DNA of 64,000 nucleotides from Geojedonia sp051814705 (GCA_051814705.1 JBPWQW010000008.1:1-64000), one strand, 5' to 3'; counted from the stretch's first letter, positions 45,941-54,398 are shown. Numbers and translations: made by a program. The notes: generated from the sequence alone by a model not told the origin.

Positions 45941-46269
45941 TATCCGCCAACACGTTTTACGGCAAAGCCTTTTTGTTTAAGAATTTGCATGATTTTATCT
46001 CTGTAATCCCCCTGAATTATAATTTTATCATCTTTAAAACTACCTCCAACACTTAATGTTGTTTTGAGCTCTTTGGTTAGGGTTTTAAAATCGTTAGTGG
46101 CTCCAGTATATCCTTCTAAAATAGTAATGGGTTTGCCTTTTCGTTTTTCGTATTTACAGATTATAGGGTCATCTTGCATCCAAATAGTATTGGTTTTTTC
46201 ACCTTCAGAATCTAAAGGTTCAGAAACGTGCTCTGGAAACAAACTTTTAAGCTGGTCTTGTAAATCCAT
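45940..46269 (-). CDS. SUI1/eIF1-like translation factor (YciH family)
   Basis: 109 residues. The C-terminal about 70 residues are the SUI1 fold (ITILEGYTGATNDFKTLTKELKTTLSVGG, then KIIIQGDYRDKIMQILKQKGF). Bacterial YciH homologs bind the small ribosomal subunit and affect initiation fidelity, especially under stress. The role here is inferred from family. It is the first gene of a two-gene unit with the DUF1835 gene. Confidence 0.92.
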   Translation of the reverse strand: MDLQDQLKSLFPEHVSEPLDSEGEKTNTIWMQDDPIICKYEKRKGKPITILEGYTGATNDFKTLTKELKTTLSVGGSFKDDKIIIQGDYRDKIMQILKQKGFAVKRVGG

Positions 46270-46371
46270 TATTTTAAGTTTTATTCAACAACTAACTTAG
46301 ACTGGTAACCACAAATGTAACAAAACAATGCTAATTGGTATAGATTTAAATGCGCTTAAAAAATGAATCTA

Positions 46372-46406
46372 TTGCGCTTTAGTCTTTCTATTTTTAGTTA
46401 CATTTG
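46372..46406 (+). promoter_or_regulatory. Promoter of the E1 fusion gene (decides the start)
   Basis: TTG at 46372-46374, a 24-base spacer (slightly long) and TACATTTG at 46399-46406, a full TAnnTTTG match. The alternative in-frame TTG start at 46404 lies inside this box, so translation should begin at the ATG at 46431. Confidence 0.55.
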
Positions 46407-46430
46407 AAACGTGAAAACAATACCTTAATT

Positions 46431-48431
46431 ATGTTGGCTCCAACAAAAAACAATATTAGTTACGATAAAAAAAATCTCGACGACCAAATCCTGCTTCAGC
46501 TTTATACCAAGATGCTGAAACCCAGATTGATTGAAGAGAAAATGCTGATTCTTTTACGACAAGGAAAAATATCCAAATGGTTTTCTGGCATAGGCCAAGA
46601 AGCTATATCAATTGGGGTTACTATGGCCCTAAAAAAGGAAGAATACATATTGCCCATGCATAGAAATTTGGGTGTATTTACAACACGTGATATCCCATTG
46701 CATCGCTTATTTAGTCAGTGGCAAGGCAAGGCTAGTGGCTTTACAAAAGGTAGGGACCGATCGTTTCATTTTGGAACCCAAGAGTACAATATTGTGGGGA
46801 TGATTTCGCATTTGGGTCCCCAACTAGGAGTTGCCGATGGTATTGCTTTGGCGAATATTCTAAAAAATAACAATTTAGTCACCGCGGTATTCACCGGTGA
46901 GGGAGGAACCAGTGAAGGGGATTTTCATGAAGCCTTAAATGTAGCTTCTGTTTGGCAATTGCCTGTTATTTTCTGTATAGAAAACAATGGCTATGGATTG
47001 TCCACACCCACACATGAGCAATACCACTGCAAAGATTTGGCCGATCGTGGCAAAGCTTACGGTATGGATGCCTTTGTGTTGGACGGTAATAATATTATTG
47101 AAGTGTACACTAAAGTCCAAAAGCTGGCTGAAAGCATCAGAAAACGCCCAAGACCCATTTTATTGGAATTCAAAACCTTTAGAATGCGAGGCCATGAAGA
47201 GGCGAGTGGAACAAAATATGTTCCTAAAAAATTGATGGCTGAATGGGAAGCTAAAGACCCCATTACAAATTTTAGAGATTATTTAATTGAGAAAAAAATT
47301 CTATCAGAAGCTAAAAATGAAGCCATTTCCAATAGCATTAAAAAGGAAATTGATGATGCATTAGACTTGACTTATGCTGAAGCCCCTATTGTTCCTGATG
47401 AAAGTATAGAATTACATGATGTTTATAAAGCCTTTCAATATCAAGACATTAAACCAAATTCAGTTTTAAAAGAAATCCGATTGATCGACGCGATATCTGA
47501 TGGCTTACGACAAAGCATGCAAAAACACAAGGACTTGGTCATCATGGGCCAAGACATTGCTGAATATGGCGGGGTTTTTAAAATTACCGAGGGCTTCGCC
47601 AAGGAGTTCGGTACCGAAAGAGTCCGCAATACGCCTATTTGCGAATCGGCTATTATTGAAACGGCCATGGGCTTGTCTATAGCAGGTATAAAGTCGGTGG
47701 TGGAAATGCAATTTGCCGATTTTGTTAGTTCCGGATTTAATCCACTAGTTAATTATTTGGCAAAATCACACTATCGCTGGAACCAAAATGCCGATGTGGT
47801 TGTGCGCATGCCCTGTGGTGCAGGTGTGGGAGCAGGACCATTCCATTCGCAAACCAACGAAGCCTGGTTTACCAAAACTCCGGGTTTAAAAGTCGTGTAT
47901 CCTGCCTTTCCTTATGATGCTAAAGGCTTGTTGACAACTGCTATTAATGACCCCAATCCCGTGCTGTATTTTGAGCACAAAGCTTTGTATAGAAGCATCC
48001 GACAAGAAGTTCCTACCGATTATTATACCATTCCATTTGGACAAGCTTCCCTTTTAAAAGAAGGCAACCAAGTGACAATTGTCACTTATGGAGCAGGGGT
48101 GCATTGGGCTTTGGAAACACTTGAAAATAATACGGATATTAAGGCAGACCTCATTGATTTAAGAACATTACAGCCTTTAGATACTGAAACCATTTACACG
48201 TCGGTTAAAAAAACAGGTCGAGCCATAATATTGCAAGAAGACTCTTTATTTGGAGGGATAGCCAGTGATATTTCGGCGTTGCTTATGGAACACTGTTTTG
48301 AGCATTTGGATGCCCCAGTAAAACGGGTTGCCAGTATGGAAACACCGATACCATTTGTGAGCCCGTTGGAAAATCAGTATTTGGCTAAAAATAGGTTTGA
48401 AAAAGAATTGAAAGATTTAATTAACTATTAA
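46431..48431 (+). CDS. Fused alpha/beta 2-oxoacid dehydrogenase E1 (branched-chain type)
   Basis: 666 residues from the ATG at 46431. The N-terminal half (about 25-330) is the TPP-binding E1 alpha part, with GEGGTSEGDFHEALN and IENNGYG forming the TPP/Mg site (GEG in place of the usual GDG). The C-terminal half (about 350-666) is the transketolase-like E1 beta part (MGQDIAEYGGVFK, RVRNTPICESAIIETAMGLS, QTNEAWF) plus the C-terminal transketolase domain. The two chains form the E1 heterotetramer in separate-subunit relatives; fusion is common in Bacteroidota. It decarboxylates a 2-oxoacid, probably branched-chain, and passes the acyl group to E2. No E2 or E3 gene is nearby. Confidence 0.92.
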   Translation: MLAPTKNNISYDKKNLDDQILLQLYTKMLKPRLIEEKMLILLRQGKISKWFSGIGQEAISIGVTMALKKEEYILPMHRNLGVFTTRDIPLHRLFSQWQGKASGFTKGRDRSFHFGTQEYNIVGMISHLGPQLGVADGIALANILKNNNLVTAVFTGEGGTSEGDFHEALNVASVWQLPVIFCIENNGYGLSTPTHEQYHCKDLADRGKAYGMDAFVLDGNNIIEVYTKVQKLAESIRKRPRPILLEFKTFRMRGHEEASGTKYVPKKLMAEWEAKDPITNFRDYLIEKKILSEAKNEAISNSIKKEIDDALDLTYAEAPIVPDESIELHDVYKAFQYQDIKPNSVLKEIRLIDAISDGLRQSMQKHKDLVIMGQDIAEYGGVFKITEGFAKEFGTERVRNTPICESAIIETAMGLSIAGIKSVVEMQFADFVSSGFNPLVNYLAKSHYRWNQNADVVVRMPCGAGVGAGPFHSQTNEAWFTKTPGLKVVYPAFPYDAKGLLTTAINDPNPVLYFEHKALYRSIRQEVPTDYYTIPFGQASLLKEGNQVTIVTYGAGVHWALETLENNTDIKADLIDLRTLQPLDTETIYTSVKKTGRAIILQEDSLFGGIASDISALLMEHCFEHLDAPVKRVASMETPIPFVSPLENQYLAKNRFEKELKDLINY

Positions 48432-48465
48432 TTTTCAGAATTATTAAAAGAGTCTTAAGTTAATA

Positions 48466-49782
48466 TTATTTCAATCCATCAGCCACCGCCTGCACTTCAT
48501 CCAAAACCCGTAATAAGTTTCCACTCCAAAGCTTGGCAATCTGCTCTTCGGTGTAGCCACGTTTGACGAGTTCTAGGGTCACGTTAAAGGTTTCAGAAGC
48601 GTCGTTCCAACCTTCAATTCCACCGCCACCGTCAAAATCGCTGCTGATGCCCACATGGTCAATACCAATTTTTTCCACCAAATAATCGATCTGATTTACA
48701 AAGTCAACCACGTTGACAGGCTGAGGATAACCTTCAGATCCCTTCACCTGTTCATCGGCTATTTTTATAATTTCATTCTTTTTACTGATATAACCCATGA
48801 CTTCATCTTCAGCCAAATGACTTTTAATGTCATCCCAAGTTTCATACCATGGAATGCTCAATGAATCTGCAATCGCCATCCTAATGGACTTGAATTTTTC
48901 ATTTCTTGCATTGGTTTTATTGATATTGACAAAATCTGCTAAAGCCACAGTTTGAACAACACCTCCATTTTTCTTCATCCACTGCAATTGTTCGTCGTCA
49001 AGATTCCTGCTGACATCACTTAGCCCTCTAGCGGCAGAATGGGATGCAATAATAGGCGCTTTGCTTAATACGATCATTTGACGCATGGCTTCTTTTGAGG
49101 GATGTGACACATCGATCATAATCCCCAAGCGATTCATTTCCTTGATGACTTCCTTGCCAAAATTACTTAACCCATTGTTCAACCAAATACCATTCTCTTC
49201 TCCGGTATGGCTATCACTCAATTGATTGTGTCCATTATGAGCCAATGACATATAACGACCTCCCAGATTATAGAATTTTTCAACATTTTTAATATCAGTG
49301 CCGATTGGATAACCGTTTTCAATCCCAATCATCGCCACTTTTTTACCCGATTTAATGATGCGTCTAACGTCTTTAGACGTGGTTGCCAATTCAATGTCAT
49401 CAGGCGCAAATTCTGTAACCAATTTATGAATAGCTTCAAATTTGGACATGGCATTATCATAAGCTTTCTTATAGCCTGCATCTGATAAGGAGTCTTGGGC
49501 AGTAAAAACGATAAACCAAGCGACATCCAAACCTCCAGCCTTCATTTTTGGAATAGTGACTTGAGTGTCTAGTTTTTGAGAGTAGTTTATAGAGTCTGTA
49601 AAGTTTTTTACGTCGATATCATCATGGGTATCCATGGTAATGACCCGTTCGTGAATGGCCTTTGCACGTTCTACAAGTGCCAAAGAATCTGTTGTGGATT
49701 CTGACGCGTCAGAACTTTTGGAATTATTTTTACAAGACATCAGTACAGTTGCTAAACAAATAGTGGTTAAGATTAATTTCAT
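48466..49782 (-). CDS. Membrane dipeptidase (M19) lipoprotein
   Basis: 438 residues. The signal ends in the lipobox VLMSC with Cys17, so it is a lipid-anchored envelope protein. The M19 zinc peptidase fold shows the metal ligands: TMDTHDDID near 50, GIENGYPIG with the bridging Glu, MSLAHNGHN, and DVSHPSKEAM. The late segment HVGISSDFDGGGG is also a family signature. It hydrolyses dipeptides (renal dipeptidase family). Convergent with the E1 gene. Confidence 0.93.
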   Translation of the reverse strand: MKLILTTICLATVLMSCKNNSKSSDASESTTDSLALVERAKAIHERVITMDTHDDIDVKNFTDSINYSQKLDTQVTIPKMKAGGLDVAWFIVFTAQDSLSDAGYKKAYDNAMSKFEAIHKLVTEFAPDDIELATTSKDVRRIIKSGKKVAMIGIENGYPIGTDIKNVEKFYNLGGRYMSLAHNGHNQLSDSHTGEENGIWLNNGLSNFGKEVIKEMNRLGIMIDVSHPSKEAMRQMIVLSKAPIIASHSAARGLSDVSRNLDDEQLQWMKKNGGVVQTVALADFVNINKTNARNEKFKSIRMAIADSLSIPWYETWDDIKSHLAEDEVMGYISKKNEIIKIADEQVKGSEGYPQPVNVVDFVNQIDYLVEKIGIDHVGISSDFDGGGGIEGWNDASETFNVTLELVKRGYTEEQIAKLWSGNLLRVLDEVQAVADGLK

Positions 49783-49869
49783 AAAAAAAAGGTATTAATT
49801 TTAAAGGGTGAATTTACAAAAACCAAAATCAAATGTACAACGGTCACATTTAAAATGTATATTTAATAT

Positions 49870-50286
49870 ATGATTGTGCGAGTTACTCTTATAATTGTAA
49901 TGGTTTTAATGTTGGGCTGTGAGGAAGAACCCAAGCCAAAGTACGAATGGAAATCCCTTAGGGTTACATCTACTGCCTATAATTCGACCAATCGCCAAAC
50001 AGATGGGGATCCTTTTATTGGTGCGTTTGGCGACAGTCTTAAATCCAGTATAAAAAGCATAGCAGTTTCTGAAGACTTGTATCGATTGGGGCTTAAGCCC
50101 AATACTTTTGTCATCATTGAGGGTCTTAAAGGAGTTTATCTGGTAAGAGACCGAATGCACGATCGCTGGAACAACAAGATTGATATTTATATGGGTACCG
50201 ATATTATCTCTGCTAAAAGATGGGGCCGTAAAAAAGTAAACATCTACTATCGGGTCAAGCTTAACGAACACCAAAATCTCAACTGA
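49870..50286 (+). CDS. 3D-domain lipoprotein
   Basis: 138 residues. A short lipoprotein signal ends in VLMLGC (Cys17). The rest is a 3D domain (double-psi beta-barrel as in MltA/YabE): SLRVTSTAYNS, GAFGDSL, IAVSEDLYRLGLKP and DRMHDRWNNKIDIYMG, with the aspartates of the 3D motif in the last segment. It may bind or cut peptidoglycan glycan strands at the outer membrane. DUF4231 gene follows 76 bases later. Confidence 0.83.
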   Translation: MIVRVTLIIVMVLMLGCEEEPKPKYEWKSLRVTSTAYNSTNRQTDGDPFIGAFGDSLKSSIKSIAVSEDLYRLGLKPNTFVIIEGLKGVYLVRDRMHDRWNNKIDIYMGTDIISAKRWGRKKVNIYYRVKLNEHQNLN

Positions 50287-50362
50287 AATATGACGTATTT
50301 TTTGTTTCTTTAATATTAAATTAATTAGCCATAATTTTATAGACAACTTTTAAATAAAGTTT

Positions 50363-50827
50363 ATGACACAAGAAGATTATATAAGCCAAAGACTTGACGA
50401 TCAAATTAATTGGTATGAAGGCAAAAGCTCCGTTTGTCAAAAAAAGCACAAGCTCTGGCAGGTCATAAAAATTACCGCGGCCTTATCCATTACGACCTTA
50501 TCGCTTTGGTCATCTGTTGAAGACGAAATCGTCAAATTCTCTTTGTGGTTTTTTGAAATTAATATGCCCCAAATTATAGGTATTATAGCTGCTTTTATTG
50601 TTTTTATTGAAAGTTTTGTAAAAATATACGATTATGAAAAGCTATGGATTCAATATAGAACGGCTTCAGAAAAACTAAAACGAGAAAAGTTATTATTTGA
50701 AACTAGGACCAATCCTTACCATACCAGTGATGCCTTTTCAATTTTGGTACAACACTGCGAAGCGATTATGCAAAACGAGGTTCAAGGTTGGGTAGAGATG
50801 TTGAGTGAAAAAGAGGCCGAACAATAG
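50363..50827 (+). CDS. DUF4231 (SLATT-like) two-helix membrane protein
   Basis: 154 residues. An N-terminal amphipathic helix (LDDQINWYEGKSSVCQKKHKLW) is followed by two membrane segments (about 33-50 and 68-88) and a cytosolic helix (YEKLWIQYRTASEKLKREKLLFETRTNPYH). This matches DUF4231, a family in the SLATT group of two-helix membrane proteins. SLATT proteins are proposed pore-forming effectors in nucleotide-signalling conflict systems, but no cyclase, SLOG or toxin-like partner is beside this copy, so it may have a plain membrane role. Confidence 0.82.
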   Translation: MTQEDYISQRLDDQINWYEGKSSVCQKKHKLWQVIKITAALSITTLSLWSSVEDEIVKFSLWFFEINMPQIIGIIAAFIVFIESFVKIYDYEKLWIQYRTASEKLKREKLLFETRTNPYHTSDAFSILVQHCEAIMQNEVQGWVEMLSEKEAEQ

Positions 50828-50861
50828 GTATCATTATAAAAAAGTAGTAATTGGAATTCAT

Positions 50862-50894
50862 AAAAAAAACCAGCATTAAATAGATGCTGGTTTT
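50862..50894 (-). terminator. Minus-strand-oriented terminator
   Basis: AAAACCAGCAT pairs with ATGCTGGTTTT. The T run on the minus strand (eight Ts) is much better than that on the plus strand, so it points to a minus-strand transcript ending here. It can also end the DUF4231 gene weakly. Confidence 0.7.
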
Positions 50895-50899
50895 CTTGA

Positions 50900-51025
50900 T
50901 TTTGATTGATGTTGTTTTTGAATAAAATCACTTACCGAATGGTCTTAAGATCCGCATGAATGGTATGTGATGTCTCCGTAATTTTCGATAGTGATTTCAT
51001 GATTCTTTGTTTTTTGATTGATGTT
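50900..51025. repeat. 14-base direct repeat TTTTGATTGATGTT (50900-50913 and 51012-51025)
   Basis: Each copy lies shortly after the stop codon of a micro-ORF when read on the minus strand. The second copy also lies in the leader of the 22-codon frame. Confidence 0.75.
50932..51000 (-). CDS. Putative 22-residue micro-ORF
   Basis: ATG at 51000 to TAA at 50932. The peptide starts MKSLSKITET and ends DLKTIR. Soluble and mildly charged. Support is only positional (between promoter-like sequence and terminator, next to a second micro-ORF). It could equally be part of a small RNA. Confidence 0.25.
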   Translation of the reverse strand: MKSLSKITETSHTIHADLKTIR

Positions 51026-51033
51026 ATTTTTTG

Positions 51034-51129
51034 TTAAAACGCTAATCGATAACGTCTTTTTCGGTTCCAAGTATAACTTTTAGAAGTTTCTAAAGTTCCT
51101 ATTAATTGATTGTTGTTTAAAGTTCTCAT
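51034..51129 (-). CDS. Putative 31-residue basic micro-ORF
   Basis: ATG at 51129 to TAA at 51034. The peptide starts MRTLNNNQLIGTLETS and has a basic aromatic C-terminus (WNRKRRYRLAF). The Arg/Lys-Tyr tail could bind nucleic acid or ribosomes. Evidence is positional and compositional only. Confidence 0.35.
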   Translation of the reverse strand: MRTLNNNQLIGTLETSKSYTWNRKRRYRLAF

Positions 51130-51201
51130 TTTATTTATAATTTAATGGGTTTATACCCTATAGACGAAAAGAATTTATAATTGTTACAGTACTATGTATA
51201 A

Positions 51202-51230
51202 CAAAGTAATAATTTAACACTATTTAACAA
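51202..51230 (-). promoter_or_regulatory. Promoter-like sequence of the micro-ORF transcript
   Basis: On the minus strand TTG (51230-51228), an 18-base spacer and TTACTTTG (51209-51202), seven of eight TAnnTTTG positions. It would give a transcript of about 330 bases ending at 50862. Confidence 0.35.
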
Positions 51231-51269
51231 TAATGTGCTGAAAAATAGGTGTGTAGTGTCTTAAAAAAT

Positions 51270-51280
51270 GTCAAATTGAC
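51270..51280. promoter_or_regulatory. Palindrome upstream of hsp20
   Basis: GTCAAATTGAC is a perfect inverted repeat around one A. A second TGTCA half site lies 30 bases further on (51299). The spacing upstream of a sigma-54-like promoter fits an activator site. Confidence 0.35.
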
Positions 51281-51325
51281 CAATTGCTATTGAAAAAATG
51301 TCAGTTTTAGGGCAAGGTTTTGGTT

Positions 51326-51341
51326 TGGTATTTTATTTGTT
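51326..51341 (+). promoter_or_regulatory. Sigma-54-like promoter of hsp20
   Basis: TGGTATT-N4-TTTGT has the -24 GG and the -12 TTG at the correct spacing for RpoN (consensus TGGCACG-N4-TTGCA), with T in place of the -12 C. A start near 51351 would give a 35-base leader. Confidence 0.35.
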
Positions 51342-51385
51342 CACTACAGCATTGAAAATGAAGTTTAACTTAAAAAATTATTAAG

Positions 51386-51862
51386 ATGAGCACATTAGTA
51401 ACACTGCCTAAAGGCGGAGAAAATTTAAGAGTAAATAAAGGTACAAGCCTACCGAGTTTACCATCATGGTTTGACAACTTTTTTGAAAACAGTTTGGGAA
51501 CAGAATTCCTGTCCAATTTTAATACAGGAATCACACTTCCTGCTGTAAACATTAAAGAGACCAATGAGGAATTTGTACTGGAATTGGCAATTCCTGGGAT
51601 GAAGAAATCTGATTTTGTAATTGATGTAGAACACAAAATTTTGTCTGTTGCATCGGAGGTAAAGAATGAAGATGAAGAAACCAAAGCGCATTATACGCGA
51701 AGAGAGTTTGGGTATGCATCATTTAAAAGAACCTTTACTTTGCCAGACAGTGTAGAGTCCGATAAAGTAAAAGCCACATACAAAGATGGTATTTTGACGG
51801 TAACCTTGCCTAAACGAGAAGAGGCCAAACAAAAACCGCCTAAGCGTATTGAAATTTCTTAA
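51386..51862 (+). CDS. Hsp20/alpha-crystallin small heat-shock protein
   Basis: 158 residues. The alpha-crystallin domain spans about 48-140 (VNIKETNEEFVLELAIPGMKKSDF, then FGYASFKRTFTLP and the GILTVTLPK end motif). An N-terminal arm and a short C-terminal tail (PPKRIEIS with an I-x-I type anchor) complete it. It is an ATP-independent holdase for unfolding proteins. It has its own regulatory region and a strong terminator. A minus-strand micro-ORF unit starts upstream, divergently. Confidence 0.95.
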   Translation: MSTLVTLPKGGENLRVNKGTSLPSLPSWFDNFFENSLGTEFLSNFNTGITLPAVNIKETNEEFVLELAIPGMKKSDFVIDVEHKILSVASEVKNEDEETKAHYTRREFGYASFKRTFTLPDSVESDKVKATYKDGILTVTLPKREEAKQKPPKRIEIS

Positions 51863-51880
51863 GCAATTGAAAATTCAATC

Positions 51881-51911
51881 AAAGAGAAACTGTACAGTTT
51901 CTCTTTTTTTT
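51881..51911 (+). terminator. Terminator of hsp20
   Basis: AAAGAGAAACTG and CAGTTTCTCTTT form a perfect palindromic stem, followed by a T run. Confidence 0.9.
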
Positions 51912-51955
51912 ATCAAATGTTTTTAACAATCCTGCTGTATAACCTTATAAAAGCT

Positions 51956-51963
51956 TAATTTTG
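51956..51963 (+). promoter_or_regulatory. -7 element upstream of the helicase gene
   Basis: TAATTTTG matches TAnnTTTG fully; no TTG at the right distance. It lies 28 bases before the start codon. Confidence 0.4.
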
Positions 51964-51991
51964 TAAGAATTTTTTTTGACGAAACTAGTAT

Positions 51992-53506
51992 ATGCCTGTA
52001 TCTGTAGAACTACAAAACAATCAACAAACTAAAAAAAGCCTTTATGATTATCAAATCTCAGATCTTAATAGGATTTTTGAGGTTATGGAAAAGGCTCCAG
52101 ATAACTATAACCTGCTGTACCAATTGCCGACAGGAGGAGGGAAGACTGTAATCTTTTCGGAAATCGTTAGGCGCTATATTAAAAATCATCAAAAAAAGGT
52201 TGTGATCCTGACACATCGTGTGGAGCTTTGTAAACAGACTTCAAAAATGTTATCGAGCTTTGAGGTCAATAACAAAGTCATCAACAGTAAAGTAAAAGAA
52301 TTACCAGATCAAGACCAATATAAGTGTTTTGTGGCCATGGTTGAGACCTTAAATAATAGGTTAAATGATGATAAGTTAGTTCTGAAAGATGTTGGATTGG
52401 TGATTATTGATGAGGCGCACTACAACTCCTTTAGAAAATTGTTTAAATTTTTTGATACCTGTTTTATACTTGGGGTCACGGCTACACCGTTAAGTTCGAA
52501 TATCAAATTGCCAATGAAGGACAATTACGATAAATTAATTGTTGGCGATGATATTTCTACTTTAATTAAAAACGGGTTTTTGGCTAAAGCCGAATTATAC
52601 AACTTTGATGTGGCGTTAAACTCACTCAAAATTGGAATTAATGGCGATTACACCGTAAAATCTTCTGAAGCCTTGTACACCAATTCCCTAATGCAGGGTA
52701 AATTGATGCATGCCTATGAAGACATGTGTAAAGATAAAAAGACATTGATTTTCAACAATGGTATCAGTACCTCAAAGGAAGTGTATCATGCATTTAAAAG
52801 AGCAGGCTACGACATTAGGCATCTGGATAACACTTGTAGCAAACAGGAACGAAAAGACATCTTAAAGTGGTTTAAACATACACCTAATGGCATATTAACT
52901 TCGGTTAGTATTTTGACAACCGGGTTCGATGAGCCAACTGTAGAATCGGTTATCCTAAATAGAGCAACCCGCTCGTTGACCTTGTATTTTCAAATGATAG
53001 GTCGGGGCTCTAGGGTATTGCCAAACAAGAGTAGTTTTATGGTGCTGGATTTGGGAAACAATGTGGTGCGTTTTGGACCTTGGGACCAATCTGTGGATTG
53101 GCAACACATTTTTAAATACCCAGATTTATATCTCGACAATTTAAGGAATGACGAAGACATCGAACGTGATTTTGTTTATGTGATGCCCGATCAACTTAAA
53201 GAACGGTTTAAAGCAGCAAAATCTACCGAATTTGATATTAAGGCAGAATATAACGAGGTGTTGGGTCAAGGTTTAAAATCCTTCGCAGTTATCGAAAAAT
53301 CCATAGAACATCACTCACAAATGTGTATTGAAAGTAGTCAGGATGTTTTTGAAGCTAGGGCTTTGGCAAAATTACTTCAAGAAGACATTTCCTACCGCAT
53401 CAAACAATATTCCTATTGTATCATGAATAGTACTCAAAATTATAAAGATTGGCTTTTTGATGAATACAATAGAAGACTAAGGGTGAGCTTCAACGGTAAG
53501 TTTTAA
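51992..53506 (+). CDS. SF2 DEAD/DEAH-box helicase (RadD/YejH-like)
   Basis: 504 residues. Motif I is QLPTGGGKT with Lys51, motif II is D140-E-A-H in IIDEAHYNSF, motif III is GVTATPL, and motif VI is QMIGRGSRV. The second RecA-like domain carries STSKEVYHAFKR and SILTTGFDEPTVESVILNRAT. The C-terminal about 120 residues have no recognisable domain. This short layout fits RadD-like DNA repair helicases. It is monocistronic, without nuclease or methylase neighbours, so a restriction role is not indicated. Confidence 0.87.
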   Translation: MPVSVELQNNQQTKKSLYDYQISDLNRIFEVMEKAPDNYNLLYQLPTGGGKTVIFSEIVRRYIKNHQKKVVILTHRVELCKQTSKMLSSFEVNNKVINSKVKELPDQDQYKCFVAMVETLNNRLNDDKLVLKDVGLVIIDEAHYNSFRKLFKFFDTCFILGVTATPLSSNIKLPMKDNYDKLIVGDDISTLIKNGFLAKAELYNFDVALNSLKIGINGDYTVKSSEALYTNSLMQGKLMHAYEDMCKDKKTLIFNNGISTSKEVYHAFKRAGYDIRHLDNTCSKQERKDILKWFKHTPNGILTSVSILTTGFDEPTVESVILNRATRSLTLYFQMIGRGSRVLPNKSSFMVLDLGNNVVRFGPWDQSVDWQHIFKYPDLYLDNLRNDEDIERDFVYVMPDQLKERFKAAKSTEFDIKAEYNEVLGQGLKSFAVIEKSIEHHSQMCIESSQDVFEARALAKLLQEDISYRIKQYSYCIMNSTQNYKDWLFDEYNRRLRVSFNGKF

Positions 53507-53593
53507 CGAATATTTAAAATTTAATTTGGGAAAAGGCGTTATTTTCGACAAACAGGTACAGTTTTTGTTTCAACACATCCCAAATTCAATCTG

Positions 53594-54253
53594 ATGAAGT
53601 TTAGTTTCGCAATTCTATTTTTTTTAGGTCTTTCGTTTCAGGTATTTGCCCAGCAAACTGAAAAGGAAAACCAATCCATTAAAATACCGGCCATCGAAAC
53701 TAAAGATAAAGATTCAACAAACATTTCAATAGTACCTGAAGACAAAAAAATAAGTCCAAATACCTTAGGCACTAAAAACTACAAACCCCTGCCCATTGAA
53801 AAACCTAAAGAGGAGTTTTCAATGATTGATAACAGTACCTTAAGAGATCCTGGTGAGCTATTTGAAGAGCGGTGGAATAAAAAAGCGGTGGAACAGGGTA
53901 TAAAAATGGAATCGATGTCCGACCAATTTTTAGGCGACTTTAAAAGCAATGGCACTCATGTTAATATTAGATGTAGAGACCATGAATATCCTGATGGTGA
54001 TATGGTTCGTGTTTATGTAAACGACGAAATTTTTATTCCCAGCTTATTACTGACTTCGGGTTACAAATCGTTTGACGTCCCGCTTTCCATTGGCTTCAAT
54101 AAAATTGTTTTTTTGGCGCTTAATCAAGGCGATTCTGGACCTAATACGGCAGAATTTGATGTCTACGATGACAATGGTGTTTTGGTGTCGTCTAAAAAAT
54201 GGAACCTTTTAACAGGTGTTAGAGCGACCATTATTGTTACAAAAGAAGAATAA
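53594..54253 (+). CDS. Secreted protein of unknown function
   Basis: 219 residues. A signal peptide (cleavage near FAQ, residue 19-20) is followed by a low-complexity Lys/Pro/Thr linker and a beta-rich domain of about 130 residues (FLGDFKSNGTHVNIRCRDHEYPDGDMVRVYVNDEI to ATIIVTKEE). The beta domain resembles Ig-like or C2-like folds seen in periplasmic flavobacterial proteins. I recognise no specific family. Own gene, 88 bases behind the helicase. Confidence 0.72.
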   Translation: MKFSFAILFFLGLSFQVFAQQTEKENQSIKIPAIETKDKDSTNISIVPEDKKISPNTLGTKNYKPLPIEKPKEEFSMIDNSTLRDPGELFEERWNKKAVEQGIKMESMSDQFLGDFKSNGTHVNIRCRDHEYPDGDMVRVYVNDEIFIPSLLLTSGYKSFDVPLSIGFNKIVFLALNQGDSGPNTAEFDVYDDNGVLVSSKKWNLLTGVRATIIVTKEE

Positions 54254-54398
54254 TTGCTCGGGTTTTACCGATAATTGAAAACTAAATCTTAAATTTGTAA
54301 CCAACAGTAACCAAAGATTAACGCTTATTGGTCAATCAATCTTATAAATTGCCTTTCCAAATAACTTTGGTCTTTAAAAAAAAATCATAGGAATACGA

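Larger units (their letters stand above)
50828..51385. other. 558-base region with a putative minus-strand micro-ORF transcript and the hsp20 promoter
   Basis: The region holds, from right to left on the minus strand, a promoter-like sequence (51202-51230), a 31-codon frame (51034-51129), a 22-codon frame (50932-51000), two copies of a 14-base repeat and a strong minus-oriented terminator (50862-50894). To the right lies the hsp20 regulatory region (51270-51341). No longer gene is present. Confidence 0.6.
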
